Positions 1 through 7,300 of a stretch of DNA of 14,462 nucleotides are shown here, piece after piece. The translations under genes were made by a program, and so were the position numbers. Position 1 is the stretch's first letter. Every line of letters begins with the position of its first letter. This DNA is from an uncultured Mailhella sp. (GTDB lineage: Bacteria > Desulfobacterota > Desulfovibrionia > Desulfovibrionales > Desulfovibrionaceae), in the NCBI RefSeq assembly GCF_905187505.1, contig NZ_CAJJIC010000051.1, positions 1 through 14,462 on the forward strand, read 5' to 3'. Under the pieces are notes generated by a model, which made no database searches, had not been told where the DNA came from, and was given only the letters and a program-made list of their open reading frames with translations.

Positions 1-13
1 AGGGTGCAAATAT

Positions 14-27
14 TGTCCCTTTTGACA
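14..27. promoter_or_regulatory. Upstream dyad, candidate activator-binding site
   Basis: TGTC-N6-GACA is a perfect 4-bp inverted repeat. Its centre lies about 90 bp upstream of the start site predicted from the sigma-54 promoter at 84-99. Enhancer-binding proteins commonly bind dyads in this range. The regulator is unknown and is not encoded in the window. A short dyad can occur by chance, so the call rests on position. Confidence 0.35.
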
Positions 28-50
28 CAGTTATTATATAATTCTTTTTA

Positions 51-63
51 TAACATATTGAAA
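51..63 (-). promoter_or_regulatory. Candidate IHF site between dyad and sigma-54 promoter
   Basis: TAACATATTGAAA matches the inverted IHF consensus (YAANNNNTTGATW) with one mismatch. It lies in an almost pure A/T stretch (31-82) between the upstream dyad and the sigma-54 element. This is where IHF usually bends DNA to bring an enhancer-bound activator to the polymerase. The A/T richness raises the chance of a random match. Confidence 0.3.
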
Positions 64-83
64 TACAAAATATAAACAATAAA

Positions 84-99
84 TGGCCCGCATTTTGCA
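84..99 (+). promoter_or_regulatory. Sigma-54 (RpoN) promoter of the amidohydrolase operon
   Basis: TGGCCCGCATTTTGCA fits the RpoN consensus TGGCACG-N4-TTGCW with a single mismatch (C for A at the fourth position). The GG and GC dinucleotides have the required spacing. Taking GC (97-98) as -13/-12 puts transcription start near 110. That leaves a leader of about 44 nt before the ATG at 154 and excludes the upstream GTG at 103 as a translation start. Confidence 0.7.
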
Positions 100-153
100 C
101 CAGTGTTGACGTCATCGAGTCCATTCCCGCAACACCAACCAGAGAGGTTCATT

Positions 154-1035
154 ATGCGTTATGGTATGAAGATTGCCGACATGCGCTGCCGTCCCCCGTT
201 CAAAGGTTTCATGAACGAAGGCTATCCGTTCTGTCTGTTCGACAAGGAAAGCACCCTGCGCAAGGGCAATTTCCAAAGCGGCTGTCCCGACCTTTCCCGC
301 ACCATCGACTCGCGGAGCATGGAGGACTTCATTCAGGAAATGGACATTGCCGGCGTGGATCTGGCCGTAGCTCCCTACCGGGCGGCATGGGGCGATCCGT
401 GCAATCACCGCGCCCCCACCGACAACGGTGAGCTGGTGGAACTCATGGAAAAATATCCCGGCCGCATCCTCGGCGTGCCCGGCATTTCCCCCATCTATCA
501 CACGCCGGATGAAATCGAGGCGCAGATCAACAAATACGTGGTCAACGGTCCGTGCCGTGGTGTAGCCGTAGAACCCGCCATAGACAAGCCGAACTGGCTG
601 CTCAACGACAGGCGCGCCATGGTCATCTACGACATCTGCGCGGAACACGGCATACCGGTGCTCATAACCTTCCGGTCCATGTCCCTGGATCAGCTTGCCG
701 CGCTGGAGGAAATATCTGGTCTCTACCGCAACAAGGTGAACTTCGTGCTCTGCCACGGCGGCGGTCCCCGCACGCTGGAAGTCATTGATCTCGCCTTCTG
801 GAACGGCAATATCTACATCTCTCCTGACGGCACCATGCCGAACTCTCCTGCCGGCATGCTGCTGGCCAAGGCAGCAAATTACATGCTGCGTGACCGCATT
901 CTCTTCGGCTCAGCCTTCCCCCGCTGCACCATGCAGTTTGCCGTGGACTACTGGCTGAACTGCGGCATCCGCGAAGAGGTACTGCCCGACATTCTGTACG
1001 GAAACGCGGCCCGACTGTTCGGCCTTACGGACTAG
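154..1035 (+). CDS. Amidohydrolase-fold (PF04909-type) protein with altered metal site
   Basis: This 293-residue protein resembles the Amidohydrolase_2 family of TIM-barrel hydrolases and decarboxylases. ATG 154 is chosen because an AGAGAGG ribosome site precedes it and the predicted sigma-54 start (about 110) lies downstream of the GTG at 103. Visible family landmarks are the N-terminal strand with D9-M-R-C-R-P-P, the CHGGG segment at H201, GSAFP at 252-256 and the C-terminal helix GNAARLFGL. The usual HxH metal pair is R11-C-R13 here, the aspartate of the GSD-P motif is A254, and no histidine is seen at the fifth strand (ITFRS, 171-175). Only H201 of the usual ligands is evident. The enzyme may therefore be metal-free, use another mechanism, or be non-catalytic. 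It is first in an operon with an anion transporter and a flavoprotein, which suggests breakdown of a small carboxylated compound. The substrate is unknown. Confidence 0.8.
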   Translation: MRYGMKIADMRCRPPFKGFMNEGYPFCLFDKESTLRKGNFQSGCPDLSRTIDSRSMEDFIQEMDIAGVDLAVAPYRAAWGDPCNHRAPTDNGELVELMEKYPGRILGVPGISPIYHTPDEIEAQINKYVVNGPCRGVAVEPAIDKPNWLLNDRRAMVIYDICAEHGIPVLITFRSMSLDQLAALEEISGLYRNKVNFVLCHGGGPRTLEVIDLAFWNGNIYISPDGTMPNSPAGMLLAKAANYMLRDRILFGSAFPRCTMQFAVDYWLNCGIREEVLPDILYGNAARLFGLTD

Positions 1036-1041
1036 CTCTCC

Positions 1042-1089
1042 GGTTGTCCGTTACGCCCGGAACGGAACGGACAACCTTTCTTCTCTTCC
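1042..1089 (+). terminator. Hairpin with T-rich tail between genes 1 and 2
   Basis: GGTTGTCCGTT (1042-1052) pairs perfectly over 11 bp with AACGGACAACC (1066-1076). A pyrimidine tract beginning TTTCTTCTC follows. It looks like an intrinsic terminator with an imperfect U-tract. It sits in the 75-bp gap between the amidohydrolase and transporter genes. It could attenuate transcription into the transporter or stabilise the upstream mRNA. Confidence 0.55.
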
Positions 1090-1110
1090 GCTTTCTCGCG
1101 CGAGGTCTTC

Positions 1111-2523
1111 ATGGCTACCAGTACCACCGACAGCAATCATGCCGTCCTCATCAAGTGGATCATCACGTTCGCTCTGGCCGCAGCCGTCACTCTCATTCCC
1201 ACAAGCGGCTACTTCACGGAACAGATGCGTCTGTTCTTCTCCTTCACCGTCTTCTTCATTTCCATTCTTGCCTTCGAGCTGCTGCCGGTCGTGGCCGCGG
1301 CCATGCTGCTCAGCACTCTCTACATCGTGAGCGGTCTTGTTCCGGAATCCGTTGCCCTCAAGCCGTGGACGAACACCGTCATCTTCATGTCCCTCGGCGC
1401 CTTCATTCTGGCCAACGTCATGGAAGAGGTGGGGCTGCTCAAGCGAATAAGCATGTGGTGCATCTACAAGACCGGCGGTACCTATACCGGCGCGCTGTAT
1501 GGCTTTCTCATCGCCGGCATCGTGCTTTCCATACTTACCTTCACCCGCGGCTACATCATCATTGCCACGCTGGCCTTCGGACTGTGCAAGGTGTTCGGCT
1601 ATGAAAAGCCCTGCAAGGAATCGGCCATTATCATGATCGTCGCCGCCGTCGGAGCCTTCGGCTCCGCCACGTTCATCTACACCCCCGTGACCCTCGGTCT
1701 TCTGGAACAGGGGATGAAGCTCGTCCCAGGTCAGGAAGCCACCGTTCTTCCCTGGTACACCTGCATCATCTACAACTGGCCGCAGATATTCGCCGACTTC
1801 TTCTTCGTCTGGCTGCTGACAAAGATCTTCAAAACGAAATCCATCGTCACCAGGGGCAACGGCAGGGAATATTTCAGAGAAGAACTCAAGAAGCTCGGCC
1901 CGCTCACCTCGGAAGAAAAGCATATCTGCATCGTGGTATCCGTGCTGTTCCTCTATGTGCTTCTGCAGCCCGTGCACGGCTACTCGCTGAACTATGCCTT
2001 CATGGTACTTCCCTATCTGCTGTTCACGCCAGCCCTGCGTGCGGGAACGACCAAGTCCATCAGCCGGGTGAACATCAATGTTCTCGCGTTCATGGCTGCC
2101 TGCATGAGCATAGGCGTCGTGGGAATGCAGCTGGGATTCACGCCCTTCATCAAGGAATCCGTGCTTCCTCTGCTCTCCTCCCTGCATCCCGGCATGGTTC
2201 TCACCATCGTACTCATCGTCTGTGCGCTGGCCAACTTCATCCTCAGCGCCAGCGCCATGTTCGCCGCACTCAGCGCACCGCTCACGCAGATAGCCATTTC
2301 CCTCAACCTGCAGCCTGTCGTGGTCATGATGGCCATAGTCCTCGGCGCCGACATGTACTTTCTGCCCCACGAAGTCACCACGCTTGTCGTCATCTTCAGC
2401 TTCGGCATGATGACCATGCGCGACTTCATCATGCTCGCGAGCATCAAGAGTGCCGTCACATTCGTATCATTCCTCGTGCTTCAGCTGCCCTACTGGTACC
2501 TGATGGACTGGATCTTCAACTAA
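1111..2523 (+). CDS. DASS/SLC13-type anion (dicarboxylate-like) transporter
   Basis: This 470-residue inner-membrane protein has about 11-12 hydrophobic segments, for example around 15-30, 41-75, 88-105, 128-158, 172-198, 272-287, 295-307, 322-340, 360-395, 401-432 and 445-462. The layout is an inverted two-repeat carrier with a polar central loop at 240-270. That loop reads EELKKLGPLTSEEK, which is typical of divalent anion:sodium symporters just before their second half. Small polar residues in GAFGSATFIYTP (181-192) and LSASAMFAALSAP (378-390) occupy the places where family members bind substrate and sodium, although the classic SNT triplets are not obvious. ATG 1111 follows CGAGG at 1101-1105. 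By family it should import a carboxylate or similar anion. The exact substrate cannot be read from sequence, but the flanking enzymes suggest it feeds them. Confidence 0.83.
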   Translation: MATSTTDSNHAVLIKWIITFALAAAVTLIPTSGYFTEQMRLFFSFTVFFISILAFELLPVVAAAMLLSTLYIVSGLVPESVALKPWTNTVIFMSLGAFILANVMEEVGLLKRISMWCIYKTGGTYTGALYGFLIAGIVLSILTFTRGYIIIATLAFGLCKVFGYEKPCKESAIIMIVAAVGAFGSATFIYTPVTLGLLEQGMKLVPGQEATVLPWYTCIIYNWPQIFADFFFVWLLTKIFKTKSIVTRGNGREYFREELKKLGPLTSEEKHICIVVSVLFLYVLLQPVHGYSLNYAFMVLPYLLFTPALRAGTTKSISRVNINVLAFMAACMSIGVVGMQLGFTPFIKESVLPLLSSLHPGMVLTIVLIVCALANFILSASAMFAALSAPLTQIAISLNLQPVVVMMAIVLGADMYFLPHEVTTLVVIFSFGMMTMRDFIMLASIKSAVTFVSFLVLQLPYWYLMDWIFN

Positions 2524-2543
2524 GCTTTTCAAAGGAGCATCTC

Positions 2544-3542
2544 ATGGACAACAGACTCTGCCGCGCACTCGGCATAACAAAGCCCGTCATCCAGGGCCCC
2601 ATGGCATGGATCAGCACAGCGCCCCTCGTTGCAGCGGTGGGAGAGGCGGGAGGCCTCGGCGTGCTCGGCACCGGCGCAGGTGTGCCGGACTTCATCCACG
2701 ATCAGATTGCGAAGACAAGAGAGCTCACCGACCGGCCCTTCGCCATCAATCTCGGATTCCATCCCCGCTTCATATCCGACGAAAAGCTGAACGATCTCAC
2801 CTCACTGCTTCATAAAGAAGGCGTCAGCCACATTCATCTGGACACGCTCTGCGACGAACAGCATCATCTTGATCCAAAGTTTGCGCGCAGACATTTTGAA
2901 AACTTCAAAAAGGCCGGGCTCATCATCATGGCCAAGGTGTTTACCGTGCAGGACGCCCTTACGGCCCAGGAAGCCGGCGCCGACGTGCTCATCGTGAAAG
3001 GCCGCGACGGCGGAGGTCATATCACGTTTCAGGGCACTCTTGCTTCAGTGCCGCAGATCGCGGATATTGCTTCCGTACCCGTGGCAGCCTCCGGCGGCAT
3101 CGCCGACGGACGCGGCATGGCAGCCGCCCTCATGCTGGGAGCCTGCGGCATAGAAATGGGCACGGTGTTTCTCGCTTCGCAGGAGGCCGACATTCATCCC
3201 GAGTCCAAGGCAGCCATCGTCAACGCCGGAGACTTTGCCACTACGGAGGCAGGCTTTTCCACAGGAGAACCCTGCCGACAACTGAGAAACGCTCTTACCG
3301 AAAAAATTGCCGCCGTGGAAGCGACCTATCCCAGAAGCGAAGCCAAAGCAAAGGTCATTGCTCTTGCGGCCAACTCCTCCCGCCGGGGAATGCTGGAAGG
3401 AGACCATGAAAACGGCGCCATCATGGCCGGACAGAGCACGGGGCTCATCCGAAACGTCCGCCCTGTCCGAGAGATCATCGATTCCATACTGCACGACTGC
3501 CGGGCGCTGCTTGACAGCGCACCGAACATTCCCCTGAACTGA
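2544..3542 (+). CDS. Nitronate monooxygenase / FabK-like FMN protein
   Basis: This 332-residue soluble TIM-barrel flavoprotein belongs to the 2-nitropropane dioxygenase/FabK superfamily. Diagnostic segments are QGPM (17-20), GGLGVLGTG (36-44), the strand DVLIVKGRDGGGH (147-159) ending in the GGH that carries the conserved histidine (H159), the phosphate-binding ASGGIADGRG (182-191), MGTVFL (205-210), and the C-terminal AGQSTGLI (295-302). Nitronate monooxygenases oxidise alkyl nitronates using FMN and oxygen, while FabK members reduce enoyl-ACP with NADH. The sequence alone does not separate the two. Placement in a catabolic-looking operon away from fatty-acid genes favours a detoxifying or catabolic oxidoreductase. 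AAAGGAG (2530-2536) precedes the ATG, and the gap from the transporter is only 20 bp, so the two are almost certainly co-transcribed. Confidence 0.8.
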   Translation: MDNRLCRALGITKPVIQGPMAWISTAPLVAAVGEAGGLGVLGTGAGVPDFIHDQIAKTRELTDRPFAINLGFHPRFISDEKLNDLTSLLHKEGVSHIHLDTLCDEQHHLDPKFARRHFENFKKAGLIIMAKVFTVQDALTAQEAGADVLIVKGRDGGGHITFQGTLASVPQIADIASVPVAASGGIADGRGMAAALMLGACGIEMGTVFLASQEADIHPESKAAIVNAGDFATTEAGFSTGEPCRQLRNALTEKIAAVEATYPRSEAKAKVIALAANSSRRGMLEGDHENGAIMAGQSTGLIRNVRPVREIIDSILHDCRALLDSAPNIPLN

Positions 3543-3593
3543 ACCGTCCCCTGTCGTTCTCTTCCATGCCGGGAAAAGACGGCAGTTACGAAC

Positions 3594-3619
3594 GTCTGGA
3601 CACCGCATTCCAGACTTTT
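3594..3619 (+). terminator. First intrinsic terminator after the operon
   Basis: GTCTGGA (3594-3600) pairs perfectly with TCCAGAC (3609-3615) around an 8-nt loop. TTTT follows immediately. It lies about 50 bp after the stop of the NMO/FabK-like gene and forms a tandem pair with the next hairpin. Confidence 0.55.
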
Positions 3620-3625
3620 CCCTCC

Positions 3626-3675
3626 CCCGCGGAAGCACCGTCCCCTGTCTTCCGCGGGCTTTCTTCGCTTTTCAC
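3626..3675 (+). terminator. Second, stronger intrinsic terminator after the operon
   Basis: CCCGCGGAAG (3626-3635) and CTTCCGCGGG (3649-3658) form a perfect 10-bp stem with a 13-nt loop. The T-rich run CTTTCTTCGCTTTT follows. Together with the preceding hairpin it should stop operon transcripts before the oppositely oriented tRNA gene. Confidence 0.7.
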
Positions 3676-3724
3676 AACGGCCTGAAAACGCACAAAAGCC
3701 GTATGCTCTTTGCGAAATTAAACG

Positions 3725-3752
3725 AAAAAGCCGCAGACATATGTCTGCGGCT
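3725..3752 (-). terminator. Terminator of the tRNA-Leu gene
   Basis: Positions 3729-3752 form a perfect 24-bp palindrome (AGCCGCAGACAT and its complement). On the minus strand it is followed by TTTTT (3729-3725). It begins 12 bp beyond the CCA end of the tRNA, which makes it the natural terminator of that transcript. Confidence 0.75.
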
Positions 3753-3764
3753 CTTACTTTCTGC

Positions 3765-3849
3765 TGGTGCCCAGGGGGAGACTCGAACTCCCACGCCATT
3801 CGGCGCTACCACCTCAAGATAGTGTGTCTACCAATTCCACCACCTGGGC
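3765..3849 (-). tRNA. tRNA-Leu, anticodon GAG
   Basis: The minus strand folds into an 85-nt class II tRNA with the 3' CCA encoded. The acceptor stem pairs GCCCAGG with CCTGGGC. The anticodon stem CTATC/GGTAG encloses the loop TTGAGGT, giving anticodon GAG (3813-3815), which reads CUC/CUU leucine codons. The long variable arm has a CGCC/GGCG stem, as expected for leucine tRNA. The T arm is GGGAG-TTCGAGT-CTCCC. Confidence 0.96.
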
Positions 3850-3860
3850 ACGAGCTGCAA

Positions 3861-3887
3861 CTTATAGAAAATCGCAGGGACTGGCAA
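3861..3887 (-). promoter_or_regulatory. Candidate sigma-70 promoter of tRNA-Leu
   Basis: On the minus strand TTGCCA (3887-3882) is a near-consensus -35 box and TATAAG (3866-3861) a good -10 box. They are separated by 15 bp, which is short. The predicted start falls a few bases before the tRNA 5' end at 3849, consistent with the short leader of a tRNA transcript. Confidence 0.5.
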
Positions 3888-4178
3888 GCGTTTTTTTGCC
3901 GTTTTCGAAAAAAAAACTCGTTTTTCCCTCCATGTTCAGAAAAGGCAGACAGGCGCATGCCGGAAAAAGGCCGGAGCACAGGCCGAGCCAGACGCCGCAA
4001 AACATCTTCATCCCCCTCTTCTGCACAAAAACTTTTCTCCCGAAGGACCGGCCTCTTCCATCCGACGAAAAACGTCGCAGACATTCCGCCCCTCCCGCCG
4101 ACTTCCTGCGGTCCCGCCGCCGGAAATCGGCCTCTTCCGTTCCGCGTCTTCCGACGATCTGTCATTTTCCTTCAGGCC

Positions 4179-4196
4179 GTCCGTTTTTGTGGACAA
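4179..4196. promoter_or_regulatory. Upstream dyads, candidate activator-binding site
   Basis: Two overlapping short inverted repeats occur here: GTCC-N8-GGAC (4179-4194) and TTGT-GG-ACAA (4187-4196). Their centres are 95 and 90 bp upstream of the start site predicted from the sigma-54 element at 4256-4271. That is a usual place for an enhancer-binding protein. The regulator is unknown. Confidence 0.3.
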
Positions 4197-4219
4197 GCGC
4201 TTTTTGAGCGGATATTTTT

Positions 4220-4232
4220 TATCAAAGCGTTC
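4220..4232 (+). promoter_or_regulatory. IHF-like site upstream of effector promoter
   Basis: TATCAAAGCGTTC matches the IHF consensus WATCAANNNNTTR at every defined position except the last. An A/T run (4212-4220) directly precedes it, as at many strong IHF sites. Its centre is about 56 bp upstream of the predicted sigma-54 start, between the dyads and the core promoter. Confidence 0.45.
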
Positions 4233-4255
4233 CGCCGTGCCTGTTTTCGGCATTT

Positions 4256-4271
4256 CGGCATGAAACTTGCT
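4256..4271 (+). promoter_or_regulatory. Sigma-54 (RpoN) promoter of the effector gene
   Basis: CGGCATGAAACTTGCT fits TGGCACG-N4-TTGCW with two pyrimidine transitions and exact GG-N10-GC spacing. Placing C4270 at -12 predicts transcription start at about 4282. This is downstream of the possible ATG at 4277 and 37 nt before ATG 4319, which has a strong ribosome site. The promoter therefore also decides the translation start. Confidence 0.65.
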
Positions 4272-4318
4272 AGATCATGAATGTTCCGCACTCATCGTTC
4301 CCTCAAGGAGGAGATATC

Positions 4319-7300
4319 ATGCCCCGCATACAGCCCGACCAGATATTGCACAGTCAGCTCGAAGCCCGCGGCATTACGGAAAAAACCGGCGTTTTCGGCA
4401 AGCACAGGGTGCAGCTCGGCAAGGGTGAACCCATTCGGCTGGACAGCATAAAGGCCAACAAAGTTCCCTTCCAGGGGTTCACGACTGCCACAAAAATTGT
4501 CAGAGGCAGGGAAGGTCTCACGAAGACCGCCAACGAAGCGCTTCAGGTGCTCAAGGAGCCCGGGACGCTGAAGGCCAGGGATCTTCTCGGCTGCCTCAAG
4601 GCTGCGCAGGAATTCATGACGAGGCTCGACAAGCTTGGTCAGCTCTCGCCTCAGCAGAAGGAAAGCCCCCTGTGGGCCTTTGCGCCCGCCGTGGAAAACC
4701 TGAGCAACGCGGAACTGGCCGCCGTGTATCAGGCCTTCAATTCGGCAGACATGGACCTTCTGCAAAGCGCGCTCATGAGAGAAGGACAAATCAACGCCAA
4801 AGCCGGAGACGCCCGCAGCGCCGCCTCGCTGCTGTTCGACCTTCAGGCGCTCGTTCTCAAGGAAGTAAGCAACCGCACCGTGCGCGGCATGGTGGACGAC
4901 CTTGTGGCCGCGCATCCTGAAGACGCCTCGCTCACGGCCCTCAGAATGCCGCCGCGCCTCAGCGAGGAATACGGCGCTCAGGGCGCGGCCATAGCCCCGG
5001 CGCAGCCTCACGACATCACGCCCGCCAACCTGCGCACGCTCGTGGAAACCGCAGCCGAAAGCGCCACGACGCGAGAAAAGACGGCCGCCGGGGAAACAGA
5101 AGCGCTCCGCCGCCGCGATCTTCCTTCCGTATCCGTGAAGGAGATGGCCGACATTCTGCGCAGCGCGGAACTCACCATCAACGTCGACGTGGACGTGCTT
5201 CTGAGCGAGAGCGGCATCATGGCGCATCCCGACGAGCCGATGAAGAACATCTTTCATCTGGCCGCAGAAGAAACGCTCATCAAGGGCGAAGGCTACCTCG
5301 CCCGCCGTGACGCCGCGGAACGGCTGCTCTTCCCCGAGCTCGAAGGACACGCCGTGCAGGCCGACGAGCGTCCCGTGTACGGCGCGCTCAACGTGCAGGG
5401 CCGCAGAATAGGCGCCGTATCCGCAGGCGCAGGCTACGGATCGGCGGCCATAGTGCTGAAGGACGACGTGGCAAGGCGCGCGACCTACATTGCCGAAGAC
5501 ACGTTCTATGCCCCCGTGGTCAACATGTCGCAGGAACGCCGCGCGGACTTCTACGCGCTTCTGGACGGCGCGGGACTCCCGGCAGAATTCACCACGGCCT
5601 GCCGCGACGTAAACTCCGCCGAACACAAGGCGCTGGAAAACTGGTTCGACAGCATCGCCAAGGTGCCGGACGCCCGCGCGTCCGCTTTCATCGCCCTGCC
5701 CTCGGACATCAGACTCACCGACCTGGACCAGGAGTCTCACTTCAAGGCTCTGCTCCTGAACTGCTTCGGCGACCGCGCCGCCACGCGCAGTCTTCTGGCC
5801 ACACACGACAATCTCGAAGCGCTCATTCCCCACATGAGCACTTTCGACGGCAACGCGCTCGCTCTGGCCGCCATGAAGAACGCCGACGGCAGTCACCCCC
5901 GCGTGCATCTGACCGGCGCGCAGTACATAGAAGCGCAGATACAGGGCCCTCTCATTCCTTCCCGTGACATTGCCGAGATACGCATCGACATCAACGACGT
6001 ACCGGAAGAGAACCTCGAGGAGCTGAGGGCCCGCATGGCCGCCTTTGAGGAGCGCACGGGCATTCATGTGAACCTCATCAAAAACTTCGACCTCGGCAGG
6101 GAAGTGGAAGGCATCAACAGGCTGCACCAGGAAGAAAAGGTATTCCAGGCCAGTCATCTGGACAGGGAGCGCATTGACGCCGAAGCCGAAGCCGTGCTCA
6201 CAGATCTTCCCGGACACATCGCAAAACTCATCGAATCCGAACAGATAGGCGACAATCTTGCTCCGGGAACGCTCCGTCTTGAAGGCAACGCCCTCGCCAG
6301 TCTGGCCGGAAAGTTCATGCAGACCATCCAGGCTGACATGAAGAACCTGGGTCAGGCAAGCCTGGAACCGCAAAGTCTGGTCCGGCAGGCCTTCCAGAAG
6401 GCGGCAAAGCCCATGCTGCAGCAGAAGGCCGCACTTCTGACCGAACTTGAGCGTCTTCCCTTTGCCACGCAGGCGCAGAAGGACGCCTTCGCCTTCTGGG
6501 TATGCAGCGCAAGGGTGCTGCGTTCGCCGGAAGAGCTGCGCATCATCCACACCCATGCCACGGCGCAGGCCAATGTGCTGCGCGGACTCATGAACGCCGG
6601 CGCCGCGCCTTCCCCGGAAGATGTCTTCCGAAGCATCGGCGCGCTCATGCAGAGAGCTTCCGACGATCTCAACGGCTTCATCCAGAACCTCGGCGACGCC
6701 GACTTCGGCGCGGACGACAAGGCCGCCGAACTCGACCGCATTTCCTTCATGTCTCTGGCCATGCTCGAAAACGGCTCTCCCGCCGTGGACAGGCAGGCCA
6801 TGCAGCGTCTTCAGTCCCGGCTGAACTCTCCCGAGCAGCTGAGCTTCATGGGTCAGCTCTTTCAGGTCGGTCACCGCTCCGGAGACGAAGCGCTGGCGGA
6901 TGCTGCGGACTTCGGCGTGATGAGCTCAACGCTCCTGCTCATGCAGCGCAACGCCGTCAACGCCTCAAGAGTGGCCGGCGCCGATCTCAAGGACGTGCCA
7001 ACCTTCACGGCCGAGCTGTCGCTGATTCCGCAGTCCACCCGTGAGGCCCTGCGCGAGGTGGCCCCGCAGACCGCCGCCGTTCTCGACCGGACGCATCCCG
7101 GCTATCCGGCCTTCCCCGCCGCAGCCATGCCTGCGGCCATGCCCGCAGACGGACGGGCGAGAAGAAATTTCCTCATAGCCAATCTCGACGCCTACATGAA
7201 CCATGAACAGACCTTCGAGCGCGGCACCTCGGTGCACGGCCGCGGCCACATCGCCCGCGCGTTCATTTTCGCCTCGGTCATGTGCTCCATGCTGGAGGAA

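Larger units (their letters stand above)
3850..4318. other. 469-bp non-coding control region
   Basis: No convincing gene lies between the tRNA and the large effector gene. Open frames on both strands here give arginine/proline/serine-rich translations without family features. At the left edge is the tRNA promoter. At the right edge are an upstream dyad, an IHF-like site and a sigma-54 promoter for the effector gene. Nothing recognisable was seen from about 3890 to 4175. Confidence 0.6.

Noticed and set aside
103..153. GTG start adding 17 residues to the amidohydrolase
   Set aside because: It lies upstream of the predicted transcription start (about 110) and lacks a ribosome site. ATG 154 has AGAGAGG.
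1051..2370. 439-codon minus-strand open frame opposite the transporter
   Set aside because: It is a hydrophilic mirror of a membrane-protein gene, with D/E/G/H-rich composition and no domain.
3765..3800. Possible attachment site at the tRNA-Leu 3' end
   Set aside because: No second copy of the tRNA end and no integrase were found in the window.
4197..4229. Inverted repeat CGCTTTTTGA / TCAAAGCG upstream of the effector promoter
   Set aside because: It needs a two-base bulge and overlaps the IHF-like site, which explains the right arm better.
4277..4318. Upstream ATG adding 14 residues to the effector
   Set aside because: It has no ribosome site and lies before the start predicted from the sigma-54 promoter. 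ATG 4319 has a strong AAGGAGGAG.
4292..6874. 860-codon minus-strand open frame inside the effector gene
   Set aside because: Its translation is rich in H, G, V, R and E without family features. It is the mirror of GC-rich codon bias in the plus-strand gene, which has a ribosome site, promoter and domains.
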